From NCBI GenBank assembly GCA_022561775.1, contig JADFQO010000020.1, forward strand, positions 1 through 48,770: a DNA stretch of 48,770 nt, written 5' to 3'. Source of the stretch: Myxococcales bacterium. Its GTDB lineage: Bacteria; Myxococcota_A; UBA9160; SMWR01. Below, piece after piece: positions 34,048 to 41,522 of this stretch; positions within the stretch are counted from its first letter, which is position 1, and each line of letters begins with the position of its first letter. The position numbers and the translations under genes are program-made. The notes beneath the pieces are model-generated. The model saw only the letters and a program-made list of their open reading frames with translations, made no database searches and had not been told where the DNA came from.

Positions 34048-35054
34048 GCCGCCGCGCAATCGCAGTCACTGCGGCCCTGGTCGTTCTCACCCTGCTCGGT
34101 GCCGCGGTGGTTGCCGGGAGTCTGCGCTGGGCGCTGTTGCCCGCGACAGCGTCGGCGCCGCCCGCGCGCTTCGACGTGCGCCCCGGAGCCAGCCTGGGCC
34201 AGGTGGCCCGAGAACTCGAGTCCCGCGGACTGATCCGAAACGCCGTCGCCTTCAAGATGCTCGCCCGCTATCGCAAACTCGATGGCGCGCTTCAAGTCGG
34301 TGAATACGAGTTCTCCGCTGCGCTCGCGCCGGGTGAAATCCTGACTCGAATCGTCGAGGGGCGGGTGGTGACCTTCGAAGTGGTGATCCCGGAGGGACTG
34401 ACCGCTTCCCAGATCGCGCTGCGACTCGAGGCCGCCGGGCTCTCGAACGCTGCCGATTTTTCGGCCTTCGCATCAGATCCCGCGAGCGTCGGGTCATTGG
34501 GTGTCGAGGGTGCGACCCTCGAGGGTTACCTCTTTCCGGAGACCTATCGCCTACCGCGCGGTCTCGAAGTTCGCGAAGTCGCCAAGCTGCTCGTCGATCA
34601 ATTTCTCGAAGTCTGGCGCGAGGTCGAACCGCAGGCGCGTCGCCAGAAGCTCTCGATGCTCGAGGTCGTGACGCTCGCTTCGATCGTCGAGAAAGAGACC
34701 GCTGTGGCTCACGAGCGGTCGCTGATTGCGTCGGTCTTTCGCAATCGCCTGAGGCGCGGGATGCGGCTCGAGACCGATCCGACGGTGATCTACGGAATTT
34801 CCGATTTCGACGGAAACCTTCGGCGCCGGGATCTCGAGAACACCGAGAATCCCTACAACACCTATCAGATATTCGGCCTTCCGCCCGGCCCGATCGCGAA
34901 TCCCGGTGCTGACGCGCTGCGCGCCGTGGTCGATCCCGCTGATAGCGACTACCTCTTCTTCGTCTCGCGCAACGACGGAACGCACGTCTTCTCGAAAACC
35001 TACTCGGAACACGTGCGTGCGGTGGATCAATACCAGCGGAAGCGATCCCGGTAG
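34038..35054 (+). CDS. mltG: Endolytic murein transglycosylase MltG
   Basis: 338 residues. One N-terminal membrane helix (AVTAALVVLTLLGAAVVAGSL) anchors it in the inner membrane facing the periplasm. A LysM-like part (VRPGASLGQVARELESRGLI) precedes the YceG domain: LEGYLFPETYRLPRG, the catalytic Glu218 in LASIVEKETAVAHERS, DPTVIYGI and NTYQIFGLPPGPIANPG. MltG cuts nascent glycan strands and sets their length. The start is GTG at 34038 or 34044. It ends 5 bases before the convergent mreB. Confidence 0.95.
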   Translation: MRVSRRAIAVTAALVVLTLLGAAVVAGSLRWALLPATASAPPARFDVRPGASLGQVARELESRGLIRNAVAFKMLARYRKLDGALQVGEYEFSAALAPGEILTRIVEGRVVTFEVVIPEGLTASQIALRLEAAGLSNAADFSAFASDPASVGSLGVEGATLEGYLFPETYRLPRGLEVREVAKLLVDQFLEVWREVEPQARRQKLSMLEVVTLASIVEKETAVAHERSLIASVFRNRLRRGMRLETDPTVIYGISDFDGNLRRRDLENTENPYNTYQIFGLPPGPIANPGADALRAVVDPADSDYLFFVSRNDGTHVFSKTYSEHVRAVDQYQRKRSR

Positions 35055-35059
35055 CGGAG

Positions 35060-36097
35060 TCAGTCCAGCGCGACTTGCTTGAGCAGCGGGAGATCGTCCA
35101 GCGCTGCGCCCGCGCCGTGGACGACTGCGGTGAACGGATCGTCACTGCGCAGGATCGCGAGGTTCGTCTCTTGACGTAGCACCACGTCCAGGTCTCGCAG
35201 CAGAGAGCCGCCTCCGACCAACATGATGCCGCGGTCGACGATGTCTGCCGCGAGCTCCGGCGGTGTCTTCTCGAGCGTCAAGTGAACGGTCTCGATGATG
35301 GCGTGAATCGGTTCGACGAGCGCTTCGCGGATCTCGTCACTGGAAACCGCGACCACCTTGGGGATCCCGGCGACGAGGTCGCGCCCCTTGACGTCCATCA
35401 CCTCGGTCTTCGAGTCGACGGATGCCGTTCCGATGGTCAATTTGACCTGCTCTGCGGTTTGCTCGCCCACCAGCATGTTGTACTTCCGCTTGACGTAGTT
35501 GATGATCGCTTCGTCCATCTTGTCGCCGCCGGTCCGAATCGAGCGCGAGGTGACGATGCCTGAGAGCGAAATCACTGCGACGTCCGTTGTGCCGCCTCCG
35601 ATGTCGACGACCATGTTTCCGGTCGCCGCGGTGACGTCGAGCCCCGCGCCGATCGCGGCTGCCATCGGCTCCTCGATCAGATAGACCTCGCGCGCGCCCG
35701 CAGAGAGTGCAGACTCCCGGACCGCGCGCTTTTCGACGCTCGTGATGCAGGGCGGCACACAGATGACGATCCGCGGGCTCACCATCTTGCCGCGCTTGTG
35801 GGCGCGTTGGATGAAGTAGCGGAGCATCGCTTCGGTAATTTCAAAGTCGGCAATGACGCCGTCCTTGATCGGTCGGATCGCGCGAATGCCACTCGGAGTT
35901 CGACCGAGCATCGCCTTCGCGTCGTGCCCGACGGCCAGGACGCGATCGCCGCGGCCGTTCGGATCGGTCACGACTGCAACAACGCTGGGTTCCGAACAGA
36001 TGAGACCCTTGCCCTTCACGTAGACCAGGGTATTTGCGGTGCCCAGGTCGATCGCGAGATCGTGGGAGAAGAGGCCTGCGATGGGATCTGTGAACAT
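35060..36097 (-). CDS. mreB: Rod-shape determining protein MreB
   Basis: 345 residues, bacterial actin. MreB filaments under the inner membrane guide side-wall synthesis. Nucleotide-site motifs: DLAIDLGTANTLVYVKGKG, the MVVDIGGGTTDVAVISL phosphate-2 loop, and IMLVGGGSLLRDLD (adenosine). The N-terminal hydrophobic GLFSHDLA is typical. mreC and mreD do not follow, unlike most mre loci; the gene is downstream of the proteasome operon with a gap of 236 bases, so it probably has its own promoter. Confidence 0.96.
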   Translation of the reverse strand: MFTDPIAGLFSHDLAIDLGTANTLVYVKGKGLICSEPSVVAVVTDPNGRGDRVLAVGHDAKAMLGRTPSGIRAIRPIKDGVIADFEITEAMLRYFIQRAHKRGKMVSPRIVICVPPCITSVEKRAVRESALSAGAREVYLIEEPMAAAIGAGLDVTAATGNMVVDIGGGTTDVAVISLSGIVTSRSIRTGGDKMDEAIINYVKRKYNMLVGEQTAEQVKLTIGTASVDSKTEVMDVKGRDLVAGIPKVVAVSSDEIREALVEPIHAIIETVHLTLEKTPPELAADIVDRGIMLVGGGSLLRDLDVVLRQETNLAILRSDDPFTAVVHGAGAALDDLPLLKQVALD

Positions 36098-36333
36098 GTG
36101 GTGCGCCCTCGATGGCCAGATGCGACGACACCGGGCCGTTGGTTATATCGGCAGGAGGTGGCAGAAATTGAGGCGAAGGCGGGGCGTCCAAAGCGAATTT
36201 TCGCCGCCGCCATCCGCGCCCAGGTGCAGCGATGAGTACCAGTCGGGCCCAACCCTGCAGAAAGCCCGCGCAAACCGGTGTCAGGAGAGCGCTGGGAGCT
36301 TCGCGCGACGCCATTGGAAAAAGAGCGCGGTCG

Positions 36334-36687
36334 TCAGCGGGTCGGTGCTGGTGCCGGAGGTTGTTCGACGAGCCCCTCGAGCTCGCCGAGCTGCGCGTGG
36401 AGATTGCCCACGGATTCGCGAATCTCCGCAAAGCGGCTCTCGTAGAGCTGCAAGGCTCCGTGTGCGGCGCTCAACTCGGTCTCGAGCGTTTCCAGCTGCA
36501 CCGAGAGCTGGTCGAGCCGGCGCGTCTGGACCGCGATGATCGCCACGGCGACGGCCAAAATCAGCGCGAGTAGCCAGAATCCGGCCCCGAGGTCCGTCCA
36601 GCGGCGACCCTCCTGCGGCGCAGGATGCGAAGCGCTCTTGTTCTGCGCCCGCCCAACCGCGACGAGCTTGGGCTTCGGATCTGTCAC
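36334..36687 (-). CDS. Small membrane-anchored coiled-coil protein coupled to pafA (unknown)
   Basis: 117 residues. A cytosolic Lys/Pro-rich N-terminus is followed by one membrane helix at about 35-53 (GFWLLALILAVAVAIIAVQ). A heptad-like coiled coil of 50 residues comes next (LDQLSVQLETLETELSAAH; LYESRFAEIRESVGNLHAQL), then a Pro-rich end. Without a cleavable signal, the coiled coil would face the periplasm if the N-terminus is inside. The GTG start lies one base after the pafA stop, so translation is coupled and it belongs to the Pup-proteasome operon. No family is recognised. A division-type (FtsB/FtsL-like) or tethering protein are possibilities only. Confidence 0.7.
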   Translation of the reverse strand: MTDPKPKLVAVGRAQNKSASHPAPQEGRRWTDLGAGFWLLALILAVAVAIIAVQTRRLDQLSVQLETLETELSAAHGALQLYESRFAEIRESVGNLHAQLGELEGLVEQPPAPAPTR

Positions 36688-36688
36688 G

Positions 36689-38095
36689 TCAGGATTGAAT
36701 TACGAGTTTGGAGAGGTTCGTCTTGCGCAGGTTGGTCTTCTGGATGGTTCGCACCAGCTCGGCCACCTTTTCGATGTCGGTCTCGAACGGATTGTTACAG
36801 ATCACCCGGACGTTGAGCAGGTTTCCGAGGCGGATGTTCGACCAGTCGAGGTCGTACTGGATCGAGTTCTCCCTCGCGAGCTTGATGAATTCGCCGCGCA
36901 TTCGGGCGCGGGTATCGTGGGGTGGCTCGGTCTTGGCCTTGACGATCTCGGCGTCGTTGAGCATTCGCTCCACCATTCCCTTGCGCTCGAGAAGATAGTA
37001 GATGCCTCGATTTGTCTGGATATCGTGGTACTGCAAATCGAGCATGAAGATGCGCGGGTCGCTCCAGGACTTGCCCTTGGAGTCGATGTAGGACTGGATC
37101 ATTCGCCTCTTGATCAACCAATCGATTTTCCGATTCAGTTCGTCCGGGTCTTTATCGAGGCAATCGAGCACGTACTGCCACTTCTCGACGGAATCCCGAA
37201 GCTCGTCGCTCACGGGATACTGCTCGATATATTTCTGGGCCATCTCGCAGTATTCGCGCTGAATCTGGATCGGCGAGTACTCGCGGCCGTTGTCGAGGCG
37301 GAGTTTGCGCTTGCAGGTGGCGTCGTAGGAGATGTCCTTGATCGCCTTTACGGGATTGCGAAGCGTGAAATCCTGATTGATGTAGTTGTCCTCGATCATC
37401 TGCAGGACGATCGCGCAGGTTCCGACCTTCAGGAAGTTCGTGTATTCCGACATATTCGAGTCGCCGACGATGACGTGCAGGCGCCGGTACTTCTCGCGAT
37501 CGGCGTGGGGCTCGTCACGGGTGTTGATGATCGAGCGATCGTTGGTCGTGGTGCCGGAAATCTTCTGGTAGATGTGCTGCGCCCTCTGGCTGATGCAGTA
37601 GTGGACGCCGTCCTGGGTCTGAAAGACCTTGCCCGCGCCGGAATAGATCTGTCGGGTGACCAGGAACGGGATCAGCTGCTCGGCGAGGTAGTAGAAGTCG
37701 ACATCGCGATCGACGAGATAGTTTTCGTGACAGCCGTAGCTGTTCCCGACAAAATCGGTGTTGTTCTTGAAGATCGAGAGCTTGCCGGTGATGCGCTCCT
37801 CTCGGATCTTCTCCTCCGCGTAGTTCTGGAGGTCTTCGAGAACCCGCTCGCCGGCCTTGTCGTAGACGATCAACTGGCGCGGAGCCGCGCATTCGGGCGT
37901 CGCGTATTCGGGGTGGCAGCCGGTGTCCTGGTAGAAGCGCGCGCCGTTTTCGAGGAAAACGTTCAGGAAGTGCTCGGTGGTGATCAGCTTTTCGAAGAGG
38001 AAGCGGATGGCCTTTTCGACGGGCAGCGTCTTGCGCCCCTCCGGGGTGAAGATGATGCCGTATTCCGTCTCGATTCCGAAGATTCGTTTCTGCAC
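36689..38095 (-). CDS. pafA: Pup-protein ligase PafA
   Basis: 468 residues of the glutamine-synthetase-like carboxylate-amine ligase fold. PafA phosphorylates the C-terminal Glu of Pup with ATP and joins it to a substrate lysine, marking it for the proteasome. Active-site segments match PafA closely: RIFGIETEYGI (Glu9), NGARFYQDTGCHPEYATPEC (Asp57), FKNNTDFVGNSYGCHENYL, and INTRDEPHADREKYRRLHV followed by GDSNMSE. The Dop loop is absent, separating it from the paralogue at 40005-41489. GTG at 38095 has GGAGTC upstream. It lies 83 bases after prcA and one base before the membrane coiled-coil gene. Confidence 0.95.
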   Translation of the reverse strand: MQKRIFGIETEYGIIFTPEGRKTLPVEKAIRFLFEKLITTEHFLNVFLENGARFYQDTGCHPEYATPECAAPRQLIVYDKAGERVLEDLQNYAEEKIREERITGKLSIFKNNTDFVGNSYGCHENYLVDRDVDFYYLAEQLIPFLVTRQIYSGAGKVFQTQDGVHYCISQRAQHIYQKISGTTTNDRSIINTRDEPHADREKYRRLHVIVGDSNMSEYTNFLKVGTCAIVLQMIEDNYINQDFTLRNPVKAIKDISYDATCKRKLRLDNGREYSPIQIQREYCEMAQKYIEQYPVSDELRDSVEKWQYVLDCLDKDPDELNRKIDWLIKRRMIQSYIDSKGKSWSDPRIFMLDLQYHDIQTNRGIYYLLERKGMVERMLNDAEIVKAKTEPPHDTRARMRGEFIKLARENSIQYDLDWSNIRLGNLLNVRVICNNPFETDIEKVAELVRTIQKTNLRKTNLSKLVIQS

Positions 38096-38178
38096 GAGAC
38101 TCCGCCGACTGGTGCGGCGCGTCGGGGCCGGTGGTCAGGTGATCGACCGATCCCCGCACCGAGTCCCGCCCAAGCCGC

Positions 38179-38877
38179 TCATGCTCCCAAGAGCTCTCCT
38201 ACTCTATCGGAGTTCAGCCGAACGAACTTTCGCCCCGCGCGTTCTCGCTCGAGCACGCAGACCTCGAGGTTCTTCACCTCGACGCTCGGTTCGCCCTCTG
38301 CGGCCTGCTCGAGGGCCGTCTTCCCCAACTCGATTGCTTCCCCTAGGGGGATCCCGTCTTGGTATCTCGAGCGCAAAAAGTCAGATAGTTCTTCGGAGGC
38401 GCCACCAATCACGCAAAAACCGTGATGGTCGCTGATGCTTCCGTCGTATTGAATGCGGTAGATGGCGTTGTTCTCGTGGCCGGCCAGCGTGGAATCGCCG
38501 ACCTCGACCACGACGATTTCGACCTCCAGTGGCTTGAGCTGCTGGCTGAAGGCGTCACCGACCACCTGCGAGTAGGCGTTGACGAGGCCGCGGCCGCGCA
38601 CGTCATCGCGACTGTACGCGTAGCCCTTGATGTCCGCGTAGCGGACGCCGATCTTTCGCAGCTGGTCGAATTCGCTGAACTTTCCGACTCCCGCAAAGCC
38701 GATCCGGTCGTAGATCTCCCCGATCTTGGACAGCGTGGAGAGATTCTCAGCCATCATCAGGAGTCCGATATCGCATTCAATCACGAGACTGGACTTGCCG
38801 CGGGCCACACCCTTGCTGGCGAACTCCGCCTTGTCGGCCATCACCTGCTCGGGTGAGACGTAAAAGGGCATGCTCAT
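38179..38877 (-). CDS. prcA: 20S proteasome alpha subunit
   Basis: 232 residues. Seven alpha subunits make each outer ring and gate of the 20S core. The start MSMPFYVSPEQVMADKAEFASKGVARGKS, then the segment IYDRIGFAGVGKFSEFDQLR and GYAYSRDDVRGRGL, closely track actinobacterial PrcA; the N-terminal residues form the gate. The ATG overlaps the prcB stop by 4 bases, as expected for equal production; an ATG two codons on is possible. The C-terminal tail is shorter than in mycobacteria (ends RVGELLGA). Confidence 0.95.
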   Translation of the reverse strand: MSMPFYVSPEQVMADKAEFASKGVARGKSSLVIECDIGLLMMAENLSTLSKIGEIYDRIGFAGVGKFSEFDQLRKIGVRYADIKGYAYSRDDVRGRGLVNAYSQVVGDAFSQQLKPLEVEIVVVEVGDSTLAGHENNAIYRIQYDGSISDHHGFCVIGGASEELSDFLRSRYQDGIPLGEAIELGKTALEQAAEGEPSVEVKNLEVCVLERERAGRKFVRLNSDRVGELLGA

Positions 38878-39674
38878 GACGTGCCTCTCCTGCGATCCGA
38901 TTGTTCAGCGATGATGGCACGGAAGACCGCTTCGATCTCGCTCTCGGGTGCGCGTTCGATTCCGTTCTGGTTGCAGAAGTCGATGTTTGGATAGATACCC
39001 CGCACCACGTCGGGGCCGCCGGTCGCGCGATCCTCATCCGAAGCATCGACGAGCGCCTGAACGGCCATTCTGAGCGCTTCCGTTCGAGTGGCGTCCAGCG
39101 TGTGAGACTTCTTGAGTGATTCCGCGGCGTAGAGCCCGCCGGAGCCAGTAGCCTCGTAATCGGTCTCTTCGTAGCGACCCCCGGTCATGTCGTAGCCCCA
39201 GAGGCGGCCGACCTTGCGGCGTCTGTCATAGCCGGCAAAGAGCGGTACGACGCCCAGGCCCTGCATGGCGGCGGGCATGTTCTGTCGAACCATTTGAGAG
39301 AGTTTGTTGGCCTTGCCCTCGAGTTCGAGCGGTTCGCCCTCGATCTTCTCGTAGTGCTCTAGTTCGATGCGCATCAACCGGGCCATTTCGACCGCGGGGC
39401 CAGCGGCTCCGGCGATCGCGATCAGCGAGTAGGCATCGGTCGGGTAGACCTTCTCCATGTCACGTGAGGCGACCCGGTGGCCCACGGTCGCCAGCCGGTC
39501 GCCAGCGATCACGACGCCTTCGGCGTACTTGAAGCCCATTACCGTTGTTCCGTGCGGAACCACGGAGGCATCAAAGCCCTCTACCAGATCGCTCCAGTTC
39601 AGACGCAGGTAGCTGAAGTCGACTTCCAGGAGTTCCGAAAAACTCGACCCCTGATATTTTCCTCCGAACTGCAA
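38874..39674 (-). CDS. prcB: 20S proteasome beta subunit (Thr protease)
   Basis: 266 residues. The proteolytic subunit is made with a 42-residue propeptide (FSELLEVDFSYLRLNWSDLV) and cut at VVPHG-TTVMGF, freeing Thr43 as the nucleophile. Catalytic partners expected in the family are present: AGDRLATVG (Asp, Arg) and the Lys in DMEKVY. ELEHYEKIEGEPL and NMPAAMQGLGVVPLFAGYD match actinobacterial PrcB rather than HslV, which starts at Thr and has no such propeptide. The start is TTG at 39674 with GAGGAGGGGG upstream. It follows pup by 44 bases. Confidence 0.95.
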   Translation of the reverse strand: MQFGGKYQGSSFSELLEVDFSYLRLNWSDLVEGFDASVVPHGTTVMGFKYAEGVVIAGDRLATVGHRVASRDMEKVYPTDAYSLIAIAGAAGPAVEMARLMRIELEHYEKIEGEPLELEGKANKLSQMVRQNMPAAMQGLGVVPLFAGYDRRRKVGRLWGYDMTGGRYEETDYEATGSGGLYAAESLKKSHTLDATRTEALRMAVQALVDASDEDRATGGPDVVRGIYPNIDFCNQNGIERAPESEIEAVFRAIIAEQSDRRRGTS

Positions 39675-39718
39675 CGCGCCCCCTCCTCGTGTGGCAATTG
39701 CGATGCCTATGTAGCGCG

Positions 39719-39985
39719 CTACTCGCCGCCTCGCTGGACGTAATTCTTGACGAATTCCTCGGCGTTCTCTTCGAGAACCTCGTCGATCTCGTCGACCAGG
39801 GCATCCATCTCTTCCTTGAGTTTTTCGCCCTTCTTCGCGATCTTCTCCTGACCGCCTCCCTTGGCATCGTCGCCGTCGTCGCCACCGCTCTTCGGCTTCT
39901 GCTTTTGCTGGGATTCGGCGGCACAGACGATCGAGAAGATCACTTCGTCCACTCCGGCGCCTTTCGCTCTTTCGATTTGTTTCAT
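39719..39985 (-). CDS. pup: Prokaryotic ubiquitin-like protein Pup, GGE ending
   Basis: 88 residues from ATG at 39985, or 74 from GTG at 39943, which has GGAG eight bases upstream and may be the true start; most Pup are about 64. The conserved half is the Mpa-binding helix and tail: KLKEEMDALVDEIDEVLEEN, then AEEFVKNYVQRGGE. The disordered middle (PKSGGDDGDDAKGGGQEK) is usual. The protein ends in Glu, not Gln, so PafA can use it without deamidation by Dop. The extra N-terminus (VDEVIFSIVCAAESQQ) is hydrophobic in part and unlike known Pup. It lies between dop and prcB. Confidence 0.92.
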   Translation of the reverse strand: MKQIERAKGAGVDEVIFSIVCAAESQQKQKPKSGGDDGDDAKGGGQEKIAKKGEKLKEEMDALVDEIDEVLEENAEEFVKNYVQRGGE

Positions 39986-40004
39986 CTGCTTTTTCCCATT
40001 GGGC

Positions 40005-41489
40005 TCAGGCCCGCAAGTTATCCACCAGCTCTACCACCGTGGGCGAATTGTCCAAGAGAGCGCCGACGTGTGCGCGGGTTCCCTTGAGGGGTTCCGCCAT
40101 CAAGATCCGGTTGATCGGGTCGTCACCCACGCCGAACGAGATCGAATCCCAATTCACACCGAACACAGATGCTCCATAACGCTTGAGACACTCGCCTCGA
40201 AAATAAGCCCGTGTGTCATCGGGCGGCTCGAGAATGGCTGCTGAAATCTCCTCGTCGGTAACAATTCGCTCGGCTCGGTCCTGCCTCTCGAGAATATAGT
40301 ACAGGCTTTTTTCTGGACGCAGGTCGTGGTACTGGAGATCGAGCATGTGTACCTGGGGTGCGTCCCAGCCGATCGATTTCCGATCCATGAATTGCTCGAT
40401 GAGGGATTTCTTCATCACCCAATCGATCTGCTGGTCGAGTTCCATGGGGTCCCGGCCCAAGCAGTCGATCACATGCTCCCATTTCAAGAGGATGTCCTTG
40501 GTCATCGGATCGGCACCGCAAGCAGCGACGTAATTCAGGGCCATTTCCAGATACTCGGCCTGGATCTGAACCGCTGTGAGGCGTTTGCCGTCGTCGAGTT
40601 GAAGCTCCTTGGTGCAGGTCGCGTCGTGAGACGCCTCCTTGATCGATCGGACCGGATCGCGAAGGCTCAGGTCCTTCTTGATCGCGCCGTCTTCGATCAT
40701 CGAAAGTACGAGACTTGTCGCGCCACTGCGGAGATAGATGGTGTATTCGCTGAGGTTGGAGTCGCCACAAATCACGTGCAGACGCCGATACTTCTCGCGA
40801 TCCGCGTGGGGCTCGTCTCGCGTGTTGATGATCGGACGCTTGACCATCGTGTCGAGAGCGACCTCGGTCTCGAAAAAGTCCGCCCGCTGAGAAAGCTGAA
40901 AGTCACAGCGCTGCCCGCGGTTTTCACTCCCGACCTTACCAGCCCCGGTATAGACCTGTCGGGTTACGAAATAAGGCATCAGATTCTCGACGATCTGCTT
41001 GAAGGACGTCCTTCGGTCCATCAGATAGTTTTCATGTGCGCCGTAGCTGTTGCCCTTGCGATCGCTGTTGTTCTTGTAGATCAGCATCTGCGATCCACTC
41101 GGCAACAAGGCATTGGCCTCCTGCCGGGCCATCTCGACGATTCGCTCACCTGCCTTCTCGTGGATCACGAGATCGCGAGCATTGGTGACCTCGGGACAGG
41201 AGTATTCGGGGTGGGCGTGATCGACGTAGAACCGAGCGCCGTTTACCAGCGTCTTGTTGCGCGCAATGTTCTCTTGCTGGTTCGGCGTGTACTTCTCGCC
41301 GTCCACCTGAAAACCGCGGGCGTCGGCCAGCGGATTCTCTTGTTCGTAATCCCAGAGAATCTCGCCCGCGTGGTCTTCCCGATAGGCGTTGACGAGCAGG
41401 ACACAGCTCGAGATGGGATCGAAGTCAGGATCTCCGCGAACGGTGATCCCGTACTCGATCTCCGTACCCATCACCTTCGCAATCGCCAT
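40005..41489 (-). CDS. dop: Depupylase / Pup deamidase Dop
   Basis: 494 residues, paralogue of PafA. Dop removes Pup from substrates and, where Pup ends in Gln, deamidates it. KVMGTEIEYGITV (Glu10) and NGARFYVDHAHPEYSCPE (nucleophile-type Asp90) are intact. The Dop-specific loop is seen between about 45 and 80 (DYEQENPLADARGFQVDGEK). Later come KNNSDRKGNSYGAHENYLM and NTRDEPHADREKYRRLHVI. Since Pup here ends in Glu, only depupylation should be needed. ATG at 41489, 33 bases after mpa. Confidence 0.95.
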   Translation of the reverse strand: MAIAKVMGTEIEYGITVRGDPDFDPISSCVLLVNAYREDHAGEILWDYEQENPLADARGFQVDGEKYTPNQQENIARNKTLVNGARFYVDHAHPEYSCPEVTNARDLVIHEKAGERIVEMARQEANALLPSGSQMLIYKNNSDRKGNSYGAHENYLMDRRTSFKQIVENLMPYFVTRQVYTGAGKVGSENRGQRCDFQLSQRADFFETEVALDTMVKRPIINTRDEPHADREKYRRLHVICGDSNLSEYTIYLRSGATSLVLSMIEDGAIKKDLSLRDPVRSIKEASHDATCTKELQLDDGKRLTAVQIQAEYLEMALNYVAACGADPMTKDILLKWEHVIDCLGRDPMELDQQIDWVMKKSLIEQFMDRKSIGWDAPQVHMLDLQYHDLRPEKSLYYILERQDRAERIVTDEEISAAILEPPDDTRAYFRGECLKRYGASVFGVNWDSISFGVGDDPINRILMAEPLKGTRAHVGALLDNSPTVVELVDNLRA

Positions 41490-41522
41490 CGGATCTCCAC
41501 ATGAGGGAGGCTCCCCCGGGAT

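Noticed and set aside
36536..38425. Plus-strand open frame of 629 codons opposite pafA
   Set aside because: Antisense shadow; the pafA frame carries the catalytic residues and a family-typical length.
38874..39674. HslV instead of proteasome beta
   Set aside because: A 42-residue propeptide before Gly-Thr-Thr, the sequence around ELEHYEKIEGEPL, and neighbouring prcA, pup and mpa exclude HslV; no hslU is present.
40005..41489. Duplicate pafA
   Set aside because: The gene has the Dop-specific loop and Dop-type N-terminus, while pafA at 36689 lacks it; they are the two normal paralogues of the system.
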